Source: an uncultured Opitutia bacterium (lineage in GTDB: Bacteria > Verrucomicrobiota > Verrucomicrobiia > Opitutales > UBA953). From it: 14,839 nucleotides of DNA. Below the pieces are notes generated by a model. That model saw only the letters and a list, made by a program, of their open reading frames with translations. It ran no database searches and was not told the origin of the DNA. Both the position numbers and the translations under genes were made by a program. Below are positions 1 to 6,802 of the stretch, one piece after another (the first letter of the stretch is position 1; every line of letters begins with the position of its first letter). The DNA lies in NCBI GenBank assembly GCA_903929325.1, contig CAIYUD010000225.1, forward strand, positions 1 to 14,839, given 5' to 3'.

Positions 1-1
1 C

Positions 2-481
2 TTCGGCGTAGCTCTCTTTGTTCTCCTCCCGTTAATCACCTTGGGTGTATTTTACTTCGGGATTCCTGGTACGGAATTCAATGGTGTCCGTCCCGGAGTT
101 TTCTTCGGCATGGATTACCATTATAACAACGGTATGAATAATTCAGGTGCGGGTCGCATCATGGATAACCGCATTGTCTGTACTTCAGAAGAGGCCCAAG
201 GGTATGTCCGCCAACGGCTCAATGTTACCTTTGGTGGCACTTACCCGACGCAAAGTTTCGTCATCACCCTCGTGAATTATCCTGCCGGCTATAAATACCA
301 GTATAGTTGCAAGACGTGGTATGCCCAGCGGTTGAATATCGGTGGCACGCCTTTCTTCCGTAAAGGCTCTGAGGTGGGCGATGCGCAGCTCGATGCTGAG
401 GTTGCCGCGAAGCATAAGTCGGTGGCCGATGCGGTCGAAGCGGCTCTCGAAGATTACTTTAAGTCCAAGGGCGCTAAGTAA
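2..481 (+). CDS. Unrecognised membrane-anchored protein, 5' end cut by window
   Basis: This is an open frame running in from the left edge and ending at a TAA at 479-481. I do not recognise the family. The visible part opens with a hydrophobic stretch (residues FGVALFVLLPLITLGVFYFG) that looks like a transmembrane helix or the core of a signal anchor. About 130 polar residues follow, rich in Gly, Asn and Tyr, with two cysteines (in RIVCTSE and QYSCKTW) that could form a disulfide if the domain is outside the cytoplasm. The last 35 residues are Ala/Glu/Lys-rich and probably helical. A TTG at 41 could be read as a start, but the frame is open to the edge and starting there would cut the hydrophobic helix in half, so the gene most likely begins before the window. 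A secreted or periplasmic location is inference. Confidence 0.6.
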   Translation, partial: FGVALFVLLPLITLGVFYFGIPGTEFNGVRPGVFFGMDYHYNNGMNNSGAGRIMDNRIVCTSEEAQGYVRQRLNVTFGGTYPTQSFVITLVNYPAGYKYQYSCKTWYAQRLNIGGTPFFRKGSEVGDAQLDAEVAAKHKSVADAVEAALEDYFKSKGAK

Positions 482-510
482 TCCGCGCCCATAGGTTGCC
501 TTTGCTGTAT

Positions 511-528
511 GCCTGTTGTAGAACAGGC
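511..528 (+). other. Perfect 7-bp hairpin just before the cytochrome-like gene
   Basis: GCCTGTT and AACAGGC form a perfect 7-bp stem around the 4-nt loop GTAG. The hairpin lies 29 nt after the stop of the upstream gene and ends 2 nt before the ATG at 531. No T-run follows, so it is not a typical intrinsic terminator. It could be a weak terminator of the upstream gene, or a structure that affects translation of the next gene because it occupies the place where a ribosome binding site would lie. Confidence 0.4.
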
Positions 529-530
529 TT

Positions 531-1811
531 ATGCCAAGTTCGTCGACCGTCGCTTTTGGCATCCTCGTAATCTGGACGATGCTTATGCCAAGGGTAACGG
601 CTCAGGAGAAATATGTCTTCGAGGGTGATCCAATTTTTTATTCGAACACACAGCCCAAAGATGCAGCGACGGTTTTGAATGCTACCTTTAATGGTCGAGA
701 AGCAGAGGTCCGCGCGTGGCCGGCACGTCAACGGCTACAATGGTTACTCAAGTCATTGGGCATACCCGAAGCTTCCCAGATCCTCGTTTTTAGTCGTACG
801 AGTTTTCAGCGAAAGATGATCACGCCCGAAAATCCCCGCGCCCTTTACTTTTCGGACAATGCCTATGTCGGCTGGGTCCCTGGTGGTATGATGGAAGTTA
901 CTGTTTTTGACCCTGTGCTCGGAGCGACTTTCTACGAAGTCGACCCAGATGCTCAGGGCGTGCTGCTGCAACGTAGTGGTGAATGTCTTTCGTGTCATGT
1001 TACTCACGAAGAGACGCCAACGTTGAGAGACCGGTCGATTTTCCCAGATGCCCACGGGGATCCGCTTGGGGGTTCAAGTATATCCAATATCGATTGTGCA
1101 ACGCCGTTGTCCCAGCGGTGGGGTGGATGGTATGTGACCGGCGGCGCCACGTCATTGCGTCACCGTGGCAACATCACGGGACAGTCAGCCGATGACTTTG
1201 GGAGAGTTCCGCGGGGCACGGTACTGCCAGTGCTCCCTGCCGAGGCTCACCCTGATAACTACCTTCAGTCAACGAGCGATGTCGTGGCCTTGCTAGTGCA
1301 CGACCATCAGGTCCATATGCACAATGTCTTACTCGCTGCTTCGCAGCAGTCGCGCCTCGCTTTGTTCCGTTGGCCGATCATGCGCGAGGTCTTACATCTC
1401 CCAGCAGATGCGCCACCCTCGGGTTCCTGCCTGACTGTTTTAGAAAGTCAGGCCCGTAAGGTTATCGATGCACTTCTTTTTCGTGAAGAGGCAGCTTATC
1501 CAGAAACAGGTATTCATGGGCACGGTCCTTTTGAATTAGCCTATCGAGAAGGGCGCAAAGTTGACAGCCGCGGTCACTCGTTGCGTGACCTTGATTTAAA
1601 GACGCGCCTCTACCGTTATCGTTGCAGTCCATTAATCTACGCCGAGAGTTTTAGTTCAATGCCTCATGAGTTGAAGGTGTTGGTTCTCCAAAAGCTTTCG
1701 GAAGGGTTGTCCGCCACGGAACCTCCAGAAGCATTTCAGCATCTCGCGGATGACGAACGTACAGTGATCCGCCAAATCTTGATACAGACTCTACCGGGTT
1801 TTCCCAAATAA
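531..1811 (+). CDS. Secreted mono-haem cytochrome c-like protein (single CXXCH)
   Basis: The 426-residue protein starts with a likely signal peptide: hydrophobic residues about 8-19 (AFGILVIWTMLM), possible cleavage near VTAQ-E at 25/26. One c-type haem motif, CLSCH, spans residues 152-156, and the block RWGGWYVTG (about 196-204) lies shortly after it. I recall this motif pair from uncharacterised cytochrome-c-like proteins of Planctomycetes, Verrucomicrobia and Acidobacteria. Periplasmic electron transfer or redox sensing is therefore plausible, but no substrate can be named. The distal haem ligand is not obvious; the His/Met-rich segment HDHQVHMH (258-265) is one candidate. The start at 531 is forced: an in-frame TAG at 519-521 lies just upstream, and the next ATG (579) would remove most of the signal peptide. 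No Shine-Dalgarno is visible, only a hairpin. The stop codon lies inside the first unit of a tandem repeat. Confidence 0.8.
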   Translation: MPSSSTVAFGILVIWTMLMPRVTAQEKYVFEGDPIFYSNTQPKDAATVLNATFNGREAEVRAWPARQRLQWLLKSLGIPEASQILVFSRTSFQRKMITPENPRALYFSDNAYVGWVPGGMMEVTVFDPVLGATFYEVDPDAQGVLLQRSGECLSCHVTHEETPTLRDRSIFPDAHGDPLGGSSISNIDCATPLSQRWGGWYVTGGATSLRHRGNITGQSADDFGRVPRGTVLPVLPAEAHPDNYLQSTSDVVALLVHDHQVHMHNVLLAASQQSRLALFRWPIMREVLHLPADAPPSGSCLTVLESQARKVIDALLFREEAAYPETGIHGHGPFELAYREGRKVDSRGHSLRDLDLKTRLYRYRCSPLIYAESFSSMPHELKVLVLQKLSEGLSATEPPEAFQHLADDERTVIRQILIQTLPGFPK

Positions 1812-1899
1812 CTTACCTTCGAGGAAAGTTCATTTCCCAAATAACTTACCTTCGAGGGAAGTTTATTTACCGAACAACTTCCCCTTAAGGGAAGTGCAG
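1801..1899 (+). repeat. Three tandem 33-bp units, each forming a hairpin
   Basis: Three consecutive 33-bp units lie at 1801-1833, 1834-1866 and 1867-1899. Units 1 and 2 are nearly identical (both open TTCCCAAATAACTTACC); unit 3 has diverged. Each keeps inverted arms of the type AACTTxCC...GGxAAGTT. In unit 3, ACTTCCC pairs with GGGAAGT around CCTTA, so the stem is kept while its sequence changes. The array begins inside the last codons of the cytochrome-like gene and contains its stop codon. It lies between that rightward gene and the leftward tRNA-His, where it could end transcription from both sides. No spacers of the CRISPR kind and no transposase are present. Confidence 0.75.
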
Positions 1900-1915
1900 T
1901 TAGGTCGATTTAAAG

Positions 1916-1993
<78 letters not shown>

Positions 1994-2132
1994 ATAAGGT
2001 CGCTTCCTTGCGGAAGGTTGTCCAATGCAGGGCAGGGCGTGGGTGGTGTCAACGCTAGTTCGTCCTTCTCATTTTGTTTCAGCGTTTTTCCTTCCCCCCG
2101 TAGGCTGCTTGCCGCTACCTATAAGGCTTCCG

Positions 2133-3317
2133 ATGCCATTGTTCTCCGAATTGGGCCTGTCTGAGCCCGTCTTACGCTCCTTAACTGAGTGCGGTTATAT
2201 TAACCCAACGCCCATCCAGGCGCAGGCTATACCCGTTGTACTTTCAGGCCGTGACTTGATTGGCGCTGCTCAAACAGGCACAGGCAAGACCGCCGCCTTT
2301 GCGCTCCCCACGCTTTCCCGTTTAGGTGCTGCCAGCGGATCCCCTCGCTGTTTGGTCTTGGTTCCGACCCGCGAACTGGCTCTGCAGGTCGACGAAAGTT
2401 TCCGCAAGTATGGCAAACACCTCGGTACGCGTACGGCCTTACTTTACGGTGGCGTCGGTTACGGTGCACAAACTGAGGCGCTTCAAAAAGGAGTCGATGT
2501 GGTCATTGCGACACCTGGCCGTTTACTTGATTTACACGAACAGGGCATTCTCCGACTCGATGCCATCCAAGTGCTGATCCTTGACGAAGTGGACCGCATG
2601 CTCGACATGGGTTTCATTGAAGACGTTTCGCGCATCATCCGGTTTTGTCCAAAGGAACGGCAGACCTTACTTTTCTCGGCGACGGCTGACGAGCGCGTTG
2701 GGAAGATTGCTAATTGGGCTTTACGCGATCCGGTGACCGTCGATGTGCGTACGGGCCAGACTGCCGCTGAGACGGTTGACCACGCCCTTTACCCAGTTGA
2801 TGTCTTCCAGAAGTACGACCTGCTGCTCGAGCTGCTGAAGGGCTCAGATTTTAAGTCAGTCATCGTCTTCACGCGCACGAAGCGTGACGCCGATCGCATC
2901 GCCGAGTGGATTGAAGGTCACGGTACACCCGTCGCCACCATGCACGCCGATCGTTCGCAGACCGAACGCGTCCAGGCGCTTCAAGGATTCAAGAGTGGTA
3001 AGTATTCGATTTTAGTGGCGACGGATATCGCTTCACGCGGCCTCGATATTTCCGGGGTTACACACGTGATTAATTACAACGTGCCTGAGCACCCCGAAGA
3101 TTACGTCCACCGTATTGGTCGTACCGGTCGCGCCGCTGCCGAAGGTGAAGCATTCACACTCTTCTCGCCTGACGAACTCCATCACCTTCAGCAAATTGAG
3201 TTACTCCTCGGGAAGCCTATCCCACGTCGGAAGCACGAAGGCTTCCGTTATTATTCAGAGCCTATCCTGAGCACGACTGGTAAAGTTGCAGTAGGTCCCC
3301 GTAAGCGTAATCGCTAA
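2133..3317 (+). CDS. rhlE: DEAD-box ATP-dependent RNA helicase, RhlE-like
   Basis: This is a 394-residue RNA helicase that uses ATP to open short RNA duplexes in ribosome assembly or mRNA decay. All core motifs are in order: Q motif (F4 to Q29), AQTGTGKT (46-53), PTRELALQ (78-85), TPGR (127-130), DEVD (151-154), SAT (182-184), VIVFTRTK (243-250), RGLD (302-305) and HRIGRTGR (326-333). The name RhlE is suggested by the compact length and the RMLDMGF context after motif II. Motif II reads DEVD in place of DEAD, with the metal-binding D and E kept. The tail is short and basic (GPRKRNR). The ATG at 2133 is chosen because the Q motif starts there and AAGG (2123-2126) lies 6 nt upstream; the earlier ATG at 2025 would add 36 residues unlike the family. 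The ribD start follows the stop after 2 nt. Confidence 0.92.
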   Translation: MPLFSELGLSEPVLRSLTECGYINPTPIQAQAIPVVLSGRDLIGAAQTGTGKTAAFALPTLSRLGAASGSPRCLVLVPTRELALQVDESFRKYGKHLGTRTALLYGGVGYGAQTEALQKGVDVVIATPGRLLDLHEQGILRLDAIQVLILDEVDRMLDMGFIEDVSRIIRFCPKERQTLLFSATADERVGKIANWALRDPVTVDVRTGQTAAETVDHALYPVDVFQKYDLLLELLKGSDFKSVIVFTRTKRDADRIAEWIEGHGTPVATMHADRSQTERVQALQGFKSGKYSILVATDIASRGLDISGVTHVINYNVPEHPEDYVHRIGRTGRAAAEGEAFTLFSPDELHHLQQIELLLGKPIPRRKHEGFRYYSEPILSTTGKVAVGPRKRNR

Positions 3318-3319
3318 CC

Positions 3320-4402
3320 ATGTCGGGTGATGCAGATGATATTCATCTGCTTCGCGCTCTAGCCCTTGCGCGAAAAGGGTGGGGTGACACTCACCCTAAT
3401 CCCATGGTCGGGGCGGTGATCGTCGAAGGTGGCAAGATTGTCGCAGAAGGCTTTCACGCTAAAGCTGGAGCTCCTCATGCGGAGGTGATGGCCTTGCAAG
3501 CCCTCGGACGTCGTCCCTTGGCTAGCGCTACGCTCTACGTGACCCTTGAGCCTTGTTCGACGCATGGACGTACCCCGCCGTGCGTTCAGGCGATCCTCGA
3601 TGCAGGGTTACGTCGGGTGGTTGTTGGCACGGTCGACCCCAATCCTTTGCACGCTGGAAAGGGCATTGAATTACTACGTGGAGCTGGCGTCGATGTGACG
3701 CTCGCCTTTGGGCCGATTGAATTGGCCTGTCGCGAACATAACTTCCTGTTCAATCACTGGATGGTTCAGCGCAGGACTTTGGTAGCGATGAAAGTTGCCC
3801 GTGATGCCACCGGTCGCACGGTGCCCATTCCGGGACAACGTTTTATTACCGGAGAGCTGGCCCGCACGGACATGATGCAATGGCGACGCTTATTCCCAGT
3901 CATCGCAGTCGGTGCAGGTACCGCCTTGGCTGACAACCCACAGCTCACTGCAAGACTCCCCGAGGCTACGTTTGCTCCCGTGCGCCTGTTACTTGACCGT
4001 TCGGGTCGCACCGCAGGCCAGACTCACCTGCAACTTTTTTCGGACAGCTATCGATCGCAGACAGTGGTTGCCTTGGACGTCCGCCAAACGTCACCCGAGC
4101 AACGCGCCTGGTTTAAGGGAGAGGGTTTGCAGACTTTAGAAATTTCTACGGGTGATTTTCTGAAACAAGTTTTCCAAAACGCTACGGACTCTGGTTGGCT
4201 TGGTGTTTTCGTTGAACCAGGTCCCATACTCGGGAATGCTTTGCTCGCGGCTCGCCTCATTGAGCGTGCTTGGATTTACACAGCGCCATCCGGTAAAGCA
4301 GATCCAGTCTCTCAGCCTTGGCTCGATAAACTTTCCATCGTCGATGGTGCCACGATTGTAAATTTGGGCGAAGACACGCTTATTTCAGGCTCCTGGAAGT
4401 GA
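3320..4402 (+). CDS. ribD: RibD: bifunctional diaminohydroxyphosphoribosylaminopyrimidine deaminase / 5-amino-6-(5-phosphoribosylamino)uracil reductase
   Basis: RibD carries out the second and third steps of riboflavin synthesis in the cytoplasm: deamination of the pyrimidine made from GTP, then NADPH-dependent reduction of the ribose side chain. The N-terminal cytidine-deaminase-like domain (about 1-145) has the zinc site: H53-A-E55 and PCSTHGRTPPC (78-88), with C79 and C88 as ligands and E55 as the catalytic acid. The C-terminal reductase domain (about 150-360) keeps ADNPQLTAR (204-212) and FVEPGP (297-302). The usual S-L-D-G-(K/R) element appears as DATGR (162-166), so the reductase half is somewhat divergent. 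At 360 residues it is close to the usual 360-370. It starts 2 nt after the helicase stop without a clear Shine-Dalgarno, which suggests translational coupling. No other rib gene is in the window. Confidence 0.93.
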   Translation: MSGDADDIHLLRALALARKGWGDTHPNPMVGAVIVEGGKIVAEGFHAKAGAPHAEVMALQALGRRPLASATLYVTLEPCSTHGRTPPCVQAILDAGLRRVVVGTVDPNPLHAGKGIELLRGAGVDVTLAFGPIELACREHNFLFNHWMVQRRTLVAMKVARDATGRTVPIPGQRFITGELARTDMMQWRRLFPVIAVGAGTALADNPQLTARLPEATFAPVRLLLDRSGRTAGQTHLQLFSDSYRSQTVVALDVRQTSPEQRAWFKGEGLQTLEISTGDFLKQVFQNATDSGWLGVFVEPGPILGNALLAARLIERAWIYTAPSGKADPVSQPWLDKLSIVDGATIVNLGEDTLISGSWK

Positions 4403-4572
4403 CCTGTGGCATTTTTTGCGGTTAATTAGCCATCCAGTATCCTGTGCGCGCAGAGCCTGGTTTGTGTTGGTGGCAAGGTTTTAATCTCGACTTTTAGGCT
4501 TGAGTCTGTCTGATGCGGTGTGCGCGCCCAAGGGCACGGACGGTTCCTAAACCACCTAACTACAAACGCTTT

Positions 4573-5907
4573 ATGACTGAAAAACTCCTCGATTCGAAGA
4601 AGAAAGAAAAACCGTCTTACACCTCACTCATTGAGAAGAAGCGCGATGGGGGTGAGTTCACTGCCGACGAGATACGCTATATCGTCGACTCCATTATGGA
4701 CAGTGCGATGCCCGAAGCCCAGCAGGCTGCGCTCGCGATGGCCATCTACTTCCGGCAGATGTCGGCTCAAGAGACAGCTTCCTTTGCGGAAGAGCTACGT
4801 CTTTCCGGTGAATACATTGACCTCGATCGTCTGACTCAGCCGAAGATCTCTAAGGTCTCTACGGGCGGCGTGGGTGACAAGACTTCCATGGTCTTAGCAG
4901 CTCTCGGTGCGGCTGCAGGCGTCATCATGCCTGGCATGAATGGTAAAGATGAAGATTACATCATCTCCACCACTGATAAACTTTCGTCCATCCCAGGTTT
5001 AAAGACTAAGGTTACCTTAGATGCTTTTCGTGCGCAGCTTGAGAAGGTTGGCTGTTCGCTGACTGAGCAGTGCGCTGAAATCGCCCCTGCCGACGAGTTG
5101 CTCTATGTGCTCCGTCAACGCACGGGTACAACGCCTTCGCTTCCGTTGATTACCGGAAGTATCCTTGCCCGTAAGCTCGCCGAAGGCTGCGAAGGCCTCG
5201 TCGTCGATGTGAAGTGGGGCAATGGTTCCTTTATCCGCGATCTCGAACAAGCGAAGCAGCTCGCACGTATTATCACCCGCGTCGCGCGTAGTTTGAATCG
5301 CAAGTGCGTCGCCCTCGTCACTGACATGAATCAGCCTTTAGGTGATTCCGTCGGTACAGGCTTAGAAGTTCTTGAAGCCGTCCGTCTCTTGAAGGGTGAA
5401 GGCCCCGAAGATCTCCAGGATCTCGTTATGAAACTCGGCATGGAAGTCGTCCGACTCGCTGGCGTCGCGGGTTCTACGCTCTCTGCGAAGCAGGCTGTCG
5501 AGCGCCACTTGAAGGATGGTTCTGCTCTCGAGAAGTTTAAGGCCATGGTCCGCGCTCAAGGCGGCAAGACCGATTGGATTGATGATCCTAGCAAATTCCC
5601 GAAGGCGAAGTTTATCCGCAAGTTGCCTGCGCCGAAGCGTGGCTATGTGCACACGATTGACGCTGGTAAGATTGCCCAAGGCGTACGCTTGCTGGCGACC
5701 AATAAGGACGGTTCGCTCGACCCTTCGGTCGGCGTCACCGAAATCCGTAAGGTTGGCACGCAGGTCAAGCAGGGTGAGCCGCTTATCATGATTCACTATA
5801 ATGATGAATCGAAGGTTGAGCTCGCACTCCCTTACTTCCGCGATGCTTACCGTCTCGCGCCGAAGCGCCCGAACGTCCCGCCTCTCCTCGTCGAGCGCGT
5901 GGCCTAA
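4573..5907 (+). CDS. deoA: Thymidine/pyrimidine-nucleoside phosphorylase family protein with altered active-site loop
   Basis: Family members split pyrimidine nucleosides with phosphate into a free base and (deoxy)ribose-1-phosphate in nucleoside salvage. The 444-residue length and layout fit: N-terminal helical part with SLIEKKRDGGEFTADEI (18-34), phosphate-binding KVSTGGVGDKTS (94-105), APADELLYVLR (171-181), PLITGSILARK (191-201), VVDVKWGNGSF (210-220), and a C-terminal domain ending in a lipoyl-like barrel (TEIRKVGTQVKQGEPL). The family signature, normally SGRGLGHTGGTLDKLE, is replaced by PGMNGKDEDYIISTTDKLS (120-138), so the catalytic His is absent and the loop is about three residues longer. 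R181 and S196 match E. coli R171 and S186, but the K190 position is R200. The exact substrate is therefore uncertain. The ATG at 4573 was chosen because the 20 extra residues from 4513 look like read-through. In the 170 nt before it I see no clear promoter. Confidence 0.85.
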   Translation: MTEKLLDSKKKEKPSYTSLIEKKRDGGEFTADEIRYIVDSIMDSAMPEAQQAALAMAIYFRQMSAQETASFAEELRLSGEYIDLDRLTQPKISKVSTGGVGDKTSMVLAALGAAAGVIMPGMNGKDEDYIISTTDKLSSIPGLKTKVTLDAFRAQLEKVGCSLTEQCAEIAPADELLYVLRQRTGTTPSLPLITGSILARKLAEGCEGLVVDVKWGNGSFIRDLEQAKQLARIITRVARSLNRKCVALVTDMNQPLGDSVGTGLEVLEAVRLLKGEGPEDLQDLVMKLGMEVVRLAGVAGSTLSAKQAVERHLKDGSALEKFKAMVRAQGGKTDWIDDPSKFPKAKFIRKLPAPKRGYVHTIDAGKIAQGVRLLATNKDGSLDPSVGVTEIRKVGTQVKQGEPLIMIHYNDESKVELALPYFRDAYRLAPKRPNVPPLLVERVA

Positions 5908-5924
5908 GTCGCCCGTACAGAATT

Positions 5925-5956
5925 AAAGAAGCCACGGCTAATCCCGTGGCTTCTTT
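5925..5956. terminator. Bidirectional intrinsic terminator
   Basis: A perfect 13-bp stem (AAAGAAGCCACGG at 5925-5937 and CCGTGGCTTCTTT at 5944-5956) closes a 6-nt loop. The A-rich outer left arm and T-rich outer right arm give a U-tract in both directions, and GTTTTAAG follows on the plus strand. It lies 17 nt after the phosphorylase stop and 16 nt after the end of the convergent hydrolase gene, so it probably ends both transcripts. Confidence 0.9.
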
Positions 5957-5972
5957 GTTTTAAGAACTTTGT

Positions 5973-6755
5973 TTAGCGGCCGAGCGTTGTCTTTAGGAAC
6001 GATGCCATCCGACTCCACGAGTCGCGATCAGCATCGGCATTGTACGCGGCGCCCTTGGAGTTATCGTTGCCAGCTGCTTTGTGCGTGAAGCTGTGAACGG
6101 CACCAGGGTACTGAATGAGGGTGTAGTCGACTTTATAGGTCTTCATCTCGGCTTCGAAGGCGGCGACATCTTTGGCGGGTACGTAGGGGTCGTCGGCGCC
6201 ATGCAAGGCGAGCACTTTTGCTTTAATGTTCTTACCATCGCTTGGTGTGGGTGAGTCGAGGCCGCCGTGGAAACTGACCACGCCTTTGACGTTTGCGCCG
6301 CTTCGCGCGAGCTCGATCACGGTGGTACCACCGAAGCAGTAGCCGATGGCGGCAAGCCTGGAGGCATCTGTGCGTGGATCTTGGCTAAGCGCTTTGAGTG
6401 CATCGTTAACGCGCGTGCGAAGAAGGGGTCGGTCGCCCTTATACTTGCCAGCTACTTTGCCGGCTTCAGGTGGCTGTGGACGGACGCCTTTTCCGTAAAT
6501 ATCTGCAATGAGTACGTTGTACCCGAGAGCGGCAAGTTTACGTGCAGCTTCCTTTTCGTGGTCACTGATGCCTGTCCACTGGTGGACAACGAGAACACCG
6601 GGGCGTTTGTCTACATTGAGGGCATTGTCGTAGCACTGCCAGCCTTCGCAGATGACATTACCGGAGGGATATTCGTAAGCTTTCTCGATGATCGCCGCGG
6701 AGAGCGAACCGTTGGAAACGACTAAAGCGAATAGAGTAACGAAGAAGGCTTTCAT
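5973..6755 (-). CDS. Secreted dienelactone hydrolase family protein
   Basis: This is an alpha/beta-hydrolase of the dienelactone hydrolase type, 260 residues from the ATG. The N-terminus MKAFFVTLFALVVSNGSLSAA is a signal peptide, so the enzyme is probably periplasmic or secreted. The catalytic triad is visible: nucleophile C140 in GYCFGG (138-143), acid D189 in HGADDPYVP (185-193), and H221 in PGAVHSFTH (217-225). The early HQWTG (58-62) and the ADIYGKG segment (84-90) are also family-like. A Cys nucleophile in G-x-C-x-G-G separates DLH proteins from Ser esterases. The true substrate is unknown, because many relatives act on esters or lactones other than dienelactone. A TTG three codons earlier (6764) is possible, but the ATG at 6755 gives the more usual signal peptide. 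It lies 47 nt after lpxA on the same strand and may share its transcript without sharing its pathway. Confidence 0.88.
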   Translation of the reverse strand: MKAFFVTLFALVVSNGSLSAAIIEKAYEYPSGNVICEGWQCYDNALNVDKRPGVLVVHQWTGISDHEKEAARKLAALGYNVLIADIYGKGVRPQPPEAGKVAGKYKGDRPLLRTRVNDALKALSQDPRTDASRLAAIGYCFGGTTVIELARSGANVKGVVSFHGGLDSPTPSDGKNIKAKVLALHGADDPYVPAKDVAAFEAEMKTYKVDYTLIQYPGAVHSFTHKAAGNDNSKGAAYNADADRDSWSRMASFLKTTLGR

Positions 6756-6802
6756 GTTTGCCAACTTAAGAGACGCCGGAACCAGCGCAAGTACCTAGAG
6801 AA

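Noticed and set aside
185..562. 125-codon open frame on the minus strand
   Set aside because: It runs antisense through the left-edge gene and its hairpin, with no domain or start signal.
1801..1899. Tandem repeats as a CRISPR array
   Set aside because: The units are directly adjacent with no spacers and no cas gene is nearby.
2025..2132. Helicase start at the ATG at 2025
   Set aside because: The 36 extra residues do not look like the family, and the ATG at 2133 has AAGG at a good distance and starts at the Q motif.
4513..4572. Phosphorylase start at the ATG at 4513
   Set aside because: The extra 20 residues are Arg/Pro-rich read-through; the ATG at 4573 is closer to the family N-terminus.
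4403..4572. Two TGTGCGCGC copies and a T-run after ribD as a promoter or terminator
   Set aside because: The T-run has no GC-rich hairpin before it, and the short repeats show no spacing or symmetry that suggests a site.
5362..5796. 144-codon open frame on the minus strand
   Set aside because: It lies wholly inside the phosphorylase gene, antisense, with no recognisable domain.
6267..6725. 152-codon open frame on the plus strand
   Set aside because: It is antisense to the dienelactone-hydrolase-like gene, whose triad and signal peptide are intact.
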